The notes: generated from the letters alone by a model not told the origin. Positions 1 to 7,456 are shown, counted from the stretch's first letter. The stretch is 25,099 nt of DNA from an uncultured Clostridia bacterium (GCA_947629805.1 CANRFE010000005.1:1-25099), one strand, 5' to 3'. Made by a program: numbers and translations.

Positions 1-1
1 T

Positions 2-148
2 GTTGTTGAAATGACTTTAGGAGATGAAGTAAAAAATGTATATGCATCAAAATACTTAACATATTTACCATCAAAAGAAGAATTAATTAAGATAATAAAC
101 GATGAGAAAGAACTTTATGAACTATCACATGAAAATGAAGAGGAGTGA
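2..148 (+). CDS. C-terminal fragment of a probable YhcG-type (DUF1016) nuclease
   Basis: Only the last 48 codons are present, because the gene begins before the window; it is open in this frame and ends at TGA 146-148. The tail carries the segment YASKYLTYLPSKEEL followed by an acidic, Glu-rich end. I associate an ASKY..LP.EEEL tail with PDDEXK proteins of the YhcG/DUF1016 group, which occur with restriction and mobile-element genes, but this rests on a short segment. The stop overlaps the ribosome binding region of the next gene (AGAGGAG at about 139-145), so the two are probably translated as one unit. The context of a nuclease-like neighbour and a recombinase supports mobile-element cargo. 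It could be a different element-borne protein. Confidence 0.45.
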   Translation, partial: VVEMTLGDEVKNVYASKYLTYLPSKEELIKIINDEKELYELSHENEEE

Positions 149-150
149 AA

Positions 151-1299
151 ATGTTTATATATAATTTAGAAGATATTGCCAAAAAATTAAAAATAGATTT
201 TGATGGAATTACAAAGCAGATTGAACATAATGGTGTTAAAGGAAGTGCAAGAGAAGATCTATTAAAAGACTATTTAAAAAAGTTATTGCCTGAAAAGTAT
301 TCAATAACAAGTGGAATTATTATTGATAATAATCAAAATCAAAGCAAACAACAAGATTTTATAATACATGATGCTTTTAATTGTCCAAGCTTTTTTAAAA
401 CAGAATCTAATTCAATTTTGCCGATTGAAAGTGTCTATGCAACTATAGAAATAAAATCTACCTTAGACTATTCAACATTAGAACAAAGTGTAAAAAATGT
501 TGAAAGTGTTAGAAAATTAAATAAATTACCTAATAGAAATATAATTAGTAATACATATAATGATGTATATCCTTTAGGTTTTGTATTTGCATATTCTTCT
601 AATTATTCATTGGAACAAATTCAAAAAAAAATGTCTGAATTAAATAAATATATAGATGCAAGATATCAAATATCTATAGTTTGTATTTTAGATAAAGGAT
701 TAGTATTTAATGTTAATAAAGAAAATATCACTGATTTTACTATGATACCTACTAATAATACTATTCTTGGAAGATCGGATAGTAACATTGAAAATACATT
801 ATATTCATTTTATTTATTTTTATTAGAATATTTAGATAATGTATATATTCAAGTTCCAAGTTTAATTGAATATGCAAAGAAAAATAATGCTTTTAATGTA
901 TCATTAAGTATACCAAATGAATTGATACCAGATGATGCTGTTTTTAGACAAGGCAATATACAAGCTGAATATAGCGATATTCGAAAAATGCTCGATTTAA
1001 ATAAAAAGTATCCTAATTTGTTTAATGGAAAGATGACATATGAAGAAATGTTTAAATACTTGAAAGATGACTTTATACCGATGATAAAGATACAGGCCAA
1101 AATAGCTAAAGTTAAACAAGATAATAGTATAAGTATTTATGGCTATGAATTTAGACCTGAGGAATTTTCTAAATTCGAACAATATGCTCTAAATTATGAT
1201 AAAAATAAAGAAGCAAAAGAAAATTTTGATAAAATAGTTAATGAAATATATTCTAGATATAAAAAAGAAGTAGAAGAAAAAAATAGTAGAAGTGATTAA
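151..1299 (+). CDS. DUF6602 family protein, restriction-nuclease-like
   Basis: A protein of about 382 residues. The N-terminal third holds the DUF6602 pattern: GSAREDLLKDYLKKLLP, then SGIIID, then QQDFIIHD and IESVYATIEIKSTL. The Asp of QQD and the E-x-K of IEIKS fit a PD-(D/E)XK nuclease core; this is inference from the motif and from the family's usual context near restriction and defence genes. The rest is Lys/Asn-rich and helical with no recognised domain. I prefer ATG at 151, six bases after AGAGGAG, over GTG at 145, which overlaps that site and the upstream stop. The end overlaps the GTG start of the recombinase by 8 bases. Codon use is more ATA/AAT-rich than in the housekeeping genes downstream, as expected for transferred DNA. 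The target is unknown. Confidence 0.7.
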   Translation: MFIYNLEDIAKKLKIDFDGITKQIEHNGVKGSAREDLLKDYLKKLLPEKYSITSGIIIDNNQNQSKQQDFIIHDAFNCPSFFKTESNSILPIESVYATIEIKSTLDYSTLEQSVKNVESVRKLNKLPNRNIISNTYNDVYPLGFVFAYSSNYSLEQIQKKMSELNKYIDARYQISIVCILDKGLVFNVNKENITDFTMIPTNNTILGRSDSNIENTLYSFYLFLLEYLDNVYIQVPSLIEYAKKNNAFNVSLSIPNELIPDDAVFRQGNIQAEYSDIRKMLDLNKKYPNLFNGKMTYEEMFKYLKDDFIPMIKIQAKIAKVKQDNSISIYGYEFRPEEFSKFEQYALNYDKNKEAKENFDKIVNEIYSRYKKEVEEKNSRSD

Positions 1300-2522
1300 A
1301 ATATCAAATTGGAAAGTAGCAGGATATTTAAGATTATCCAAAGAAGATAATGAAAATATAGAATCAAATAGTATAGCTAATCAAAGAGATTTAATAGACC
1401 AATACATTAGTAGTAAAGAAGATTTAGAATTAGTAGACTACTATATTGATGATGGATATAGTGGTACTAATTTCAATAGACCAGGATTTGAAAAACTATT
1501 ACAAGATATGAAAAATAAAAAGATTAATTGCATAATTGTGAAAGACTTATCTAGATTTGCAAGAAGTCACATAGAAGCGGATATGTATTTTGAAAATCTT
1601 TTTCCAGCTTTGAATATAAGATTTATTTCAGTAATAGAAAATATAGATAGCTTTGAAACTCCAGATTCTATGGATAACTTAATTGTTCCATTTAAGAATT
1701 TACTAAATGACGCTTATGCAAAAGATATATCCAAAAAAGTTAAAAGTGCTTTAATAGCTAAAAGGTTAAATGGAGAGTTTATTGGGACATCTGCTACATA
1801 TGGATATTTAAAAAAATCCAAGAGATAAACATAAGCTAATAATAGATAAAGTTGCGTCAAAGTATGTTATAGAAATATTTAATGGTATAATAGAAGGAAA
1901 ATCAACAAGCAAAATAGCTAATGAATTAAATGAGAATAATGTATTAACACCTGCTGCATATAAAAGGGAAAATGAACAAGAAGATGAAAATGCAATAATA
2001 GATAAAAAGTGGAATGCAAAGATGATAAATATAATATTACAAAATAGAGTATATACTGGAGATTTAATTCAAGGAAAGAAGAAGGTGGAAAACTATCGTA
2101 CTCATAAGCTTATTTCTACGAACGAAGATGAATGGATAATAATCCAGAATAATCATGAGCCAATTGTTTCTAAAGATAAGTTCGATAAGGTACAAGAAAT
2201 AATCAATAAAAATAAATGTGCGAGAAGTAATAAAGAAAAAGATTTATTTTTTAGTTTCTTGAAATGTTTAGATTGTGAAAGTTCTTTTACTTTGAGAAAA
2301 GTAAAAAATTATGAATATTATTATTGTACATCGTATGTAAGAAATGGTAATTGTACAAGCCATTCTATTAGAAAAGATAAATTAATTGAAATAGTATTAC
2401 ATGAGTTAAATAAAAAATTTGAAAGAAATAAAATTGATACTTTAACAAGAGATATCTTATTAAAAAATATAGATAATATAATCATATTTAAAAATGGAGA
2501 GGCAACTTTAAATTTCAAATAG
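1292..2522 (+). pseudogene. Large serine recombinase, frameshifted
   Basis: This is a site-specific DNA recombinase of the large serine (resolvase/invertase) class, which integrates and excises mobile elements. The catalytic domain is clear: GYLRLSKED with the nucleophile Ser16, NQRDLIDQYI, DDGYSGTNFNRPGFEKLL and KDLSRFARSHIEADMYFE. After GYLKK the frame is lost in a run of seven A (1810-1816) and stops at TAA 1826-1828. With six A the frame continues through NPRDKHKL, the recombinase domain, and a zinc ribbon (CLDC, then YYC and a later NGNC) to TAG 2520-2522. The repaired product is about 409 residues. The GTG start overlaps the previous gene. The error is a homopolymer insertion, unlike the CGG sites elsewhere. 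It may be real decay, polymerase slippage that still yields some protein, or a sequencing error. Confidence 0.85.
1810..1816 (+). other. A7 run carrying the recombinase frameshift
   Basis: There are seven consecutive A where six would keep the recombinase in frame. Runs of this kind are prone to replication, transcription and sequencing slippage. No CGG codon is near the break. Confidence 0.8.
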
Positions 2523-2536
2523 AGGAGTGAAGATAA

Positions 2537-3472
2537 ATGGATAAAGAACAAGATAATAGTTATCACAAAATCAACCTGAACTGGTATCCAGGGCACATGG
2601 CAAAAACCAAAAAACAAATTCTAGAAGACTTAAAATTAGTAGATATAGTAGTAGAAATTTTGGATGCCAGAATTCCAAGAGCAAGTCAAAATCCAGATTT
2701 ACAACAATGGATAAAAGGAAAAAAGAAAATTTTCCTATTAAATAAAAGCGATTTGGCAGAGGAAAAGAAAAATCAAATGTGGATAGAATATTATAAAAAA
2801 CAAGGAATACCAGCAATATTAGTAGAAGCCAATACAGGAAAAGGAATTTCAGAAGTAATACAACAAATAGAAAAAATTGCTTCTAGCCAAAAGCAAGAAA
2901 TAGAACAGAAAGGAAGAAAGGGAAGAAGTATTCGTGTAATGGTTGTAGGAATTCCAAATGTAGGAAAATCCTCCTTTATTAATCGTATGACAAAAAAAGC
3001 ATCTGCTACAGTAGGAAATAAACCGGGGGTTACCAAGCAAAAACAATGGATTCACGTAAAAGAAAATATTGCTTTATTAGATACACCAGGTATTTTGTGG
3101 CCAAAATTAGAACCAGAACAAACTGCTTTGCATTTAGCTTATGTAGGTTCCATTAAAGAAGAAAACTTAGAAAAAATCGAAATAGCATATCACTTATTAA
3201 AATATTTATTACAAGAAAAAAGACAAAATTTAGTAGAACGATATGGAATTCAAAAAGAAGAAATAGAAAATATTTTACAGCATTCAGAAAAATTAGAAAA
3301 TGAGAAAATAATGGAAATTCTGTATAGGATAGGAAAAAAACGAGGAGCTATTAAAGCAGGAGGATATGTAGACGAAGAAAAAGTAGCTAGTTTTTTATTA
3401 GAAGAATTTAGAAATGGGAAATTAGGAAGAATTACTTTAGAAATACCAGAAGAGGAGGAAAAGAAGAAATAA
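2537..3472 (+). CDS. rbgA: Ribosome biogenesis GTPase RbgA (YlqF)
   Basis: A circularly permuted GTPase that acts late in 50S subunit assembly. It has 311 residues, slightly longer than the typical 280-290. The family signature WYPGHMAK is at residues 16-23. The G motifs come in permuted order: NKSD (G4) at 69-72, GIPNVGKSS (G1) at 138-146, Thr166 in GVTKQKQW (G2) and DTPG (G3) at 182-185. A helical C-terminal RNA-binding region follows. The start ATG is preceded by GAGGAG at about 2522-2527. It lies 1 base upstream of mrnC, and the pairing of two ribosome and RNA maturation genes suggests an operon. No convincing promoter separates it from the recombinase, so transcription may come from the element or from an unrecognised site. 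Confidence 0.97.
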   Translation: MDKEQDNSYHKINLNWYPGHMAKTKKQILEDLKLVDIVVEILDARIPRASQNPDLQQWIKGKKKIFLLNKSDLAEEKKNQMWIEYYKKQGIPAILVEANTGKGISEVIQQIEKIASSQKQEIEQKGRKGRSIRVMVVGIPNVGKSSFINRMTKKASATVGNKPGVTKQKQWIHVKENIALLDTPGILWPKLEPEQTALHLAYVGSIKEENLEKIEIAYHLLKYLLQEKRQNLVERYGIQKEEIENILQHSEKLENEKIMEILYRIGKKRGAIKAGGYVDEEKVASFLLEEFRNGKLGRITLEIPEEEEKKK

Positions 3473-3473
3473 A

Positions 3474-3884
3474 ATGCAAGAAATAATACCAAGACAAAAA
3501 AGGAAAGAAGAAGTAAAATTAATGCCACCCTTAGTATGGGCTTACATTGGGGATTGTGTTTATGAATTATATATTCGTATGCAATTAGTCAATCATACAA
3601 AATACAATCCTCATAAATTACATATAGAGGCAATTCGTTATGTAAGGGCTAAAGCACAAGCAGAAACTTTAGCAAGTATTTATGATACTTTGACGGAAGA
3701 AGAAAAGGATATTGTAAGAAGAGGAAGAAATGCACAGAATCATCACTTACCAAAAAATGCAAACGTAACAGATTATATGTATGCAACTGCATTTGAAGCT
3801 TTAATTGGCTATTTATATATGATAAAAGAGGATGAAAGATTACAAGAAATAATGAATAAAACAATGAATTTGCTAAGAAAATAA
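3474..3884 (+). CDS. mrnC: Mini-ribonuclease III (23S rRNA maturation)
   Basis: A 136-residue RNase III-like enzyme without a double-stranded-RNA-binding domain. In Bacillus the family matures 23S rRNA ends. The catalytic features are visible: AYIGDCVYELYIR with Asp27 and Glu31, the segment RRGRNAQNHHLPKNA, and TAFEALIGYLY with Glu108. The length matches the family. The ATG is one base after the rbgA stop, with GAGGAGG-like sequence inside the end of rbgA, so the pair is translationally linked. In many Firmicutes mrnC lies next to cysS; here it is next to rbgA, another 50S-maturation gene. Confidence 0.95.
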   Translation: MQEIIPRQKRKEEVKLMPPLVWAYIGDCVYELYIRMQLVNHTKYNPHKLHIEAIRYVRAKAQAETLASIYDTLTEEEKDIVRRGRNAQNHHLPKNANVTDYMYATAFEALIGYLYMIKEDERLQEIMNKTMNLLRK

Positions 3885-3898
3885 AAGTATGATATAAT
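3870..3898 (+). promoter_or_regulatory. SigA-type promoter with extended -10
   Basis: TTGCTA at 3870-3875 and TATAAT at 3893-3898 are separated by 17 bases, with TGA directly before the -10. It overlaps the end of mrnC and would start transcription near 3905, just before the ribosome binding site of the next gene. Confidence 0.65.
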
Positions 3899-3920
3899 AA
3901 AGATGTAGGAGATGAGAAAA

Positions 3921-4556
3921 ATGGGATTATTTGATAAATTAAAAAAACAAAAAGAGCCAGTAGAAGAAAATAAGCAAGATATGCCATATTCTATCCAATA
4001 CCACGTTACAAAGGATGGAAAATTACAAGTGGAGTTTTACGATAAAAAAGCAGATTTTAAACAATTTTATGATACTACTAGGTTAGTTGTAGATACTTTA
4101 CCTAAAAGAGTAGCAAATCATACAATATACGAAGCATTGGTATCGTATTATGCCCATAATGATCCAATTATGATAGAAAATGATAGAAGAACAAATTATA
4201 AAAATATATTATTAGGTTTAGATTTGAATTTGTTACAAAGAGATCCTAACTATTGTCATAGTGTAATGAAAACCTTATTGAATAAAAAGAGAGTTGAGCA
4301 ATATTTGCAAGCAGGCTTGGAAGAAAAACCAGATGTTTTGTGTGGAAATTATGTGGGAGAAATACAAAAACAAGAAGGACAATACAAGAAAGTATTTTAT
4401 CAAGATGTTGGTATAGCTACTCATAATTCTAGCAGAATGGTTGAAAAAAGAGGAGAACATAGAAAAGCATTAGAACAAGAAAAAAATAAAAAAATGGCTA
4501 GTAAGCAAGCTGAAATGGCAAAATTACAAAAAGAAATAGAGGACTTATCAAAATAA
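3921..4556 (+). CDS. Unknown cytoplasmic protein, coiled-coil C-terminus
   Basis: About 211 residues, with no family recognised. It begins MGLFDKLKKQKE, a Lys-rich amphipathic start. A mixed alpha/beta body holds the patterns YSIQYHVTKDGKLQVEFYD and RVANHTIYEALVSYYAHNDP. The last 45 residues are a Lys/Glu-rich helix (KRGEHRKALEQEKNKK onward) that looks like a coiled coil. No signal peptide or membrane segment is present. I chose ATG 3921 because TAGGAG (3906-3911) lies 9 bases before it; the earlier ATG at 3912 directly abuts that site. It has its own promoter over the mrnC end and is followed by a tRNA gene with a separate promoter, so it is probably monocistronic. Confidence 0.75.
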   Translation: MGLFDKLKKQKEPVEENKQDMPYSIQYHVTKDGKLQVEFYDKKADFKQFYDTTRLVVDTLPKRVANHTIYEALVSYYAHNDPIMIENDRRTNYKNILLGLDLNLLQRDPNYCHSVMKTLLNKKRVEQYLQAGLEEKPDVLCGNYVGEIQKQEGQYKKVFYQDVGIATHNSSRMVEKRGEHRKALEQEKNKKMASKQAEMAKLQKEIEDLSK

Positions 4557-4600
4557 GGAAAAATAAAAAAATTGTAGAAAAGAAAATAAAAAGAGTGGCA

Positions 4601-4629
4601 TTGACAGAAAAAATAAAACATGGTATGAT
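4601..4629 (+). promoter_or_regulatory. Promoter of the tRNA-Glu gene
   Basis: A perfect -35 TTGACA (4601-4606), a 17-base spacer, and TATGAT (4624-4629). The predicted start is a few bases before the tRNA at 4650. This is one of the strongest promoters in the window, as expected for a stable RNA. Confidence 0.8.
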
Positions 4630-4649
4630 AAATAAGTATAAAAAAAGAA

Positions 4650-4724
4650 GGCCCCTTGGTCAAGCGGTTAAGACGCAGCCCTCTCAAGGCTGAATCATGG
4701 GTTCGATTCCCGTAGGGGTCACCA
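4650..4724 (+). tRNA. tRNA-Glu, anticodon CUC
   Basis: A complete cloverleaf with encoded CCA. The acceptor arms GGCCCCT and AGGGGTC pair with one G-U. The anticodon stem CAGCC/GGCTG closes the loop CTCTCAA, giving anticodon CTC. The T-arm contains GGTTCGATTCC. The body matches bacterial tRNA-Glu. The CUC form reads GAG only, so a UUC isoacceptor is expected elsewhere; low-GC genomes often manage with UUC alone. Confidence 0.93.
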
Positions 4725-4739
4725 ACTAAAAAAAGCAAT

Positions 4740-4777
4740 AACAGTGGTAAAATAGTAGCATTACCATTGTTTTTTTA
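4740..4777 (+). terminator. Rho-independent terminator after tRNA-Glu
   Basis: A 10-bp stem (AACAGTGGTA with TACCATTGTT, one G-T pair) and a 12-base loop, followed by a T-run. It lies 16 bases after the CCA end. Confidence 0.75.
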
Positions 4778-4827
4778 TTATGTAAAAGAGTATAAGAAAA
4801 TAAAAATTTAGAAAACAGAAAAAAATA

Positions 4828-4856
4828 TTGTAAAAAAAACTCTTTTGTGATATAAC
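4828..4856 (+). promoter_or_regulatory. Promoter of the small membrane protein and cdaA
   Basis: TTGTAA (4828-4833), 17-base spacer, TATAAC (4851-4856) with TGA before the -10. It precedes AAAGGAGG and the ATG at 4888. Confidence 0.6.
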
Positions 4857-4887
4857 TAAAAATAGTAATATACAAAGGAGGTTTTTT

Positions 4888-5007
4888 ATGGCAAAGAAAA
4901 AAGTGGAAAAGGGAAAAATCTTTGTAAGAGTCATGGCGACCATCCTTGCCCTTTTAATGGTATTAAGCATAGCAGGAACATTACTATTTTATTTAATAGC
5001 AATGTAA
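4888..5007 (+). CDS. 39-residue single-pass membrane protein
   Basis: A very short gene with a strong ribosome binding site (AAAGGAGG, about 7 bases before the ATG). The product starts MAKKKVEKGKIFVRV, a strongly basic cytoplasmic segment, and then has one hydrophobic helix (about residues 16-37) to the end. The basic leader plus one helix resembles the small DUF4044-type proteins of Firmicutes, though the match is by overall shape only. It is 26 bases upstream of cdaA, under the same probable promoter, so it may be a small partner of that membrane enzyme; this is a guess from position. There is no signal peptidase site, and the positive-inside rule puts the N-terminus in the cytoplasm. Confidence 0.75.
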   Translation: MAKKKVEKGKIFVRVMATILALLMVLSIAGTLLFYLIAM

Positions 5008-5033
5008 AATAAAAATAAAAGGAAGAAACACAA

Positions 5034-5945
5034 ATGAAAGATAATTTTTTAAATACAATGGATAATTTTTGGCAAATGAATATTACACAGTATGTAGAAA
5101 GCTTACAAGAAAATCCATTTAGGCTTATTCTAACGATTATAGATTTGGCAATTGTTATTTTTTTGTTTTATCAGTTAATTAAAATAACAAAAAGTTCTAG
5201 GGTATGGCAACTTATGAAGGGAATTGCTTTATTTATCATTATAACTATCTTAAGTGGCTGGATTCATTTAGACATTTTACATACGATTTTAACTTCTATT
5301 ATGACTTATGGAGTAATTGCTGTATTGGTTATTTTTCAACCAGAATTAAGAAGAGCCTTAGAACAATTAGGAACAAATAAATTTACAAAGTTTTTTGGAA
5401 TTGATAAAGATAGAGCTACAAGAACGAAGGAAGATATTTATAAAATTGTGATTGCAGCAAAGGAATTAGCAAGCCATCATACAGGAGGGCTAATTGTAAT
5501 AGAAAGAGATATTAAAATAGGAGATATTGCAGAAACGGGTGTACAAATTGATGCAGAAGTATCCCCACAGTTATTAGTGAATTTGTTTGTACCAAATACG
5601 CCTTTACATGATGGTGCTGTTGTAATTAGCAATAATAGAATTGTAGCAGCTGCATGTATTTTGCCATTAGCCAATGACAAAGAAATTGCAAAAGAATTAG
5701 GAACAAGGCATAGGGCAGCTATTGGAATAGCAAAGGAAACCGATAGTATTGCTATAGTAATTTCAGAAGAAACAGGAAAAATATCGATTGCAAAAGATGG
5801 CACATTAATTGCAGATGTAGATGAAGAAACTTTGAAAAGAGTGTTAATAAAACACATTGTAACGAATCGCTTAGGAAATGAAAATAAAACAAGAATAGAT
5901 CGAATAAAAAAGATGAAAATGAAATGGAAAGGGCAAAATAAATAG
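5034..5945 (+). CDS. cdaA: Diadenylate cyclase CdaA (c-di-AMP synthase)
   Basis: Makes cyclic di-AMP from two ATP at the membrane; the messenger controls potassium and osmolyte balance and wall stress. It has 303 residues: three membrane helices at about 29-50, 60-76 and 82-101, a short linker, and the DisA_N cyclase domain from about 115. Catalytic motifs are intact: DGA at 193-195 (TPLHDGAVVI) and RHR at 225-227 (GTRHRAAIGI). GGAAG lies upstream of the ATG. In many Firmicutes the regulator cdaR and glmM follow; here truA follows, after a terminator, and no YbbR-domain gene is seen. Regulation through CdaR would need a copy elsewhere. Confidence 0.97.
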   Translation: MKDNFLNTMDNFWQMNITQYVESLQENPFRLILTIIDLAIVIFLFYQLIKITKSSRVWQLMKGIALFIIITILSGWIHLDILHTILTSIMTYGVIAVLVIFQPELRRALEQLGTNKFTKFFGIDKDRATRTKEDIYKIVIAAKELASHHTGGLIVIERDIKIGDIAETGVQIDAEVSPQLLVNLFVPNTPLHDGAVVISNNRIVAAACILPLANDKEIAKELGTRHRAAIGIAKETDSIAIVISEETGKISIAKDGTLIADVDEETLKRVLIKHIVTNRLGNENKTRIDRIKKMKMKWKGQNK

Positions 5946-5974
5946 CGCCTAAATGGGAGCTATTTATTTTTTAG
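5936..5974 (+). terminator. Terminator overlapping the cdaA stop
   Basis: A perfect 11-bp stem (AAATAAATAGC at 5936-5946 with GCTATTTATTT at 5959-5969) and a T-rich tail. The left arm includes the cdaA stop codon. Confidence 0.75.
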
Positions 5975-5993
5975 TTTTTCCAAAGGAGAAAAA

Positions 5994-6769
5994 ATGAAAA
6001 ATATCAGATTAACCATAGAATACGACGGAAAAGACTTTAATCGGGTGGCAAAAACAGCCAAATCAATTGAATATTCAAGGGGAAATTGAACGAGCGATTG
6101 AACAAATAACGGGGGAAAAAATCGAATTAATTGCTTCTCGGAAGAACAGATGCAGGTGTTCATAGCTTAGGGCAAATTGCAAATTTTAAGACAAATAGTA
6201 ATTTCCCCGTAGAAAAATACCCAATTGCTTTGAATGCAAATTTAAAAAAGTCAATTCGTATTCAAAAAGCAGAAGAGGTAGAAGAAAATTTTCATGCTCG
6301 CTATCACTGCAAACAAAAAACATATCGCTATATTATTAATAATAGCGAATATGGTTCTAGCATTTATCGTAATTTAGAATATTTTATTGCGACGCCACTA
6401 AATGTTAAGGCTATGCAAAAAGCCATAACCTATTTTATAGGAGAACACGACTTTCAAGCTTTTAAGGCAAGTGGAACAAGTAGTAAAAGTAGTATTCGCA
6501 CTATTTATGCAGCAAAAGTAAAAAAACAAGGAGATAGAATTTTTATAGAACTTACAGGAAATGGCTTTTTATATAATATGGTTAGAATTATTGCAGGAAC
6601 TTTAGTAGAGGTAGGACTAGAAAAAATACAACCAGAAGAAGTAGAGAAAATTTTGCAACAAAAAGATCGAACAAAAGCAGGCAAAACCTTACCTCCGTAT
6701 GCGTTGTACTTAGTAAAAGTAGAATACGAAAAGGAACCTTATCACAAAAAAGAAGGGAAAGTCATATAA
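5994..6769 (+). CDS. truA: tRNA pseudouridine synthase A, needing two +1 shifts at CGG
   Basis: Forms pseudouridine at positions 38-40 of the tRNA anticodon arm. Starting at ATG 5994 (AAAGGAG upstream), the frame reads IRLTIEYDGKDFN and meets CGG at 6042-6044. Dropping that C gives GWQKQPNQLNIQGEIERA, the expected TruA continuation. After 32 codons the new frame meets CGG at 6139-6141; dropping that C gives GRTDAGVHSLGQIANF with catalytic Asp52. The frame is then open to TAA 6767-6769. The combined product of 257 residues is the normal family length, and the rest is intact (FHARYHCKQKTYRY, FLYNMVR). Without the shifts the first frame yields only a short peptide. TruA is normally kept active, so two silent one-base insertions at identical triplets argue for recoding rather than decay. 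A pseudogene or assembly error is the alternative. Confidence 0.93.
6042..6044 (+). other. CGG +1 recoding site 1 (truA)
   Basis: The in-frame context is AAT CGG GTG. Skipping C6042 gives AAT GGG TGG, encoding the Asn-Gly-Trp expected in TruA. It is codon 17 of the initial frame. Confidence 0.75.
6139..6141 (+). other. CGG +1 recoding site 2 (truA)
   Basis: The in-frame context is TCT CGG AAG, 32 codons after site 1 in the shifted frame. Skipping C6139 gives TCT GGA AGA, the start of the GRTDAGVH active-site motif. Confidence 0.78.
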
Positions 6770-6805
6770 TATAGCAAAAAATAAAAACAGAGGGAGAGAT
6801 TTTAT

Positions 6806-7279
6806 ATGAATACATTATTCGTGTTTTTTGCTTTACCTATTGCAACCATTATTCTAGCAATTGTACTAGAAAAAATACTTAGAAACCCCTTCTTAACGGC
6901 AATTACTTTTTTTGCTATTTATTTAATTGTTGCTTTTGCAGCTTTTGATGCAGAATTTTTAGTGTTCGTTATTCTGTATACAATTTTGGCCTTTTTAGCA
7001 GCTGTTCTAGCAGAAATTTTCTTTTGTAGGTGCAGGCAGGAAGAAAATCAGCAAAGGTGTAGATGGTGTTGGAACAATAGACAAAATAATAATAGCAATC
7101 GAATTACATTAAGTGAGCAAGATGTGGCAAGAATTGCCAATCAGTTAGCTAGTATCCAAAATAATACCAACAATACTTGCAACACTAATACCAACAATGC
7201 AAATCGTGACGTAGTAACGGCAAATCTTACAAACAATACAACAGGAGGTAGAAGTACCTGGTGTTGTTATCGCAGATAA
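6806..7279 (+). CDS. DUF2651-like membrane protein with Asn/Cys-rich tail
   Basis: 157 residues. The first 75 or so are three hydrophobic helices with the ordering seen in DUF2651 (YbeF-like) proteins, including an aromatic, acidic turn (AAFDAEFLVFVILYT). The helices end in FFCRCRQEENQQRCRWCW, a Cys-rich patch that could bind metal or form disulfides. The tail is low-complexity Asn/Thr (NNTNNTCNTNTNN) and ends in STWCCYRR. No enzymatic motif is visible and the function is unknown. GGGAGAG precedes the ATG. It lies between truA and a strong terminator, so it probably shares the truA transcript and is not part of the pilus operon. Confidence 0.7.
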   Translation: MNTLFVFFALPIATIILAIVLEKILRNPFLTAITFFAIYLIVAFAAFDAEFLVFVILYTILAFLAAVLAEIFFCRCRQEENQQRCRWCWNNRQNNNSNRITLSEQDVARIANQLASIQNNTNNTCNTNTNNANRDVVTANLTNNTTGGRSTWCCYRR

Positions 7280-7285
7280 AAAGTA

Positions 7286-7320
7286 AAAAAAGAAATAGGA
7301 AACAGTCCTATTTCTTTTTT
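7286..7320 (+). terminator. Strong terminator before the pilus operon
   Basis: Perfect 15-bp inverted repeat (7286-7300 with 7306-7320), five-base loop AACAG, T-run in the right arm. The A-rich left arm makes it a possible terminator in both directions. Confidence 0.88.
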
Positions 7321-7381
7321 GTGGCAATATTACAATAATGTTACAACAATATTATTTTTCCATGACAGTTGTCGTATTTTA

Positions 7382-7410
7382 TTGTATTTGCGTAACAATT
7401 GTTGTACAAT
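7382..7410 (+). promoter_or_regulatory. Promoter of the pilus operon with palindrome in the spacer
   Basis: TTGTAT (7382-7387), 17-base spacer, TACAAT (7405-7410). The spacer contains the perfect palindrome AACAATTGTT (7394-7403). TACAACAAT at 7342-7350 is the inverted copy of ATTGTTGTA at 7398-7406. This fits a repressor or activator site over the promoter; the regulator is unknown. Confidence 0.55.
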
Positions 7411-7456
7411 GAAATAAGTAAGAATATTTTGTCAAATAATAAGGAGGAAGTTAGAT

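Larger units (their letters stand above)
1..2530. mobile_element. Right-hand end of an integrated element, adjacent to rbgA
   Basis: Two nuclease-like genes and a large serine recombinase lie directly against the housekeeping gene rbgA. Integrases of this class usually sit at one end of their element, so the boundary is probably between the recombinase stop (2522) and the rbgA start (2537), or just inside the rbgA leader. The left end is outside the window and I can identify no attachment-site repeat, so the extent and type of the element are inferred. Confidence 0.55.

Noticed and set aside
2477..2482. TATAAT in the end of the recombinase as an rbgA promoter
   Set aside because: No acceptable -35 at 16-18 bases, and the region is AT-rich enough for chance matches.
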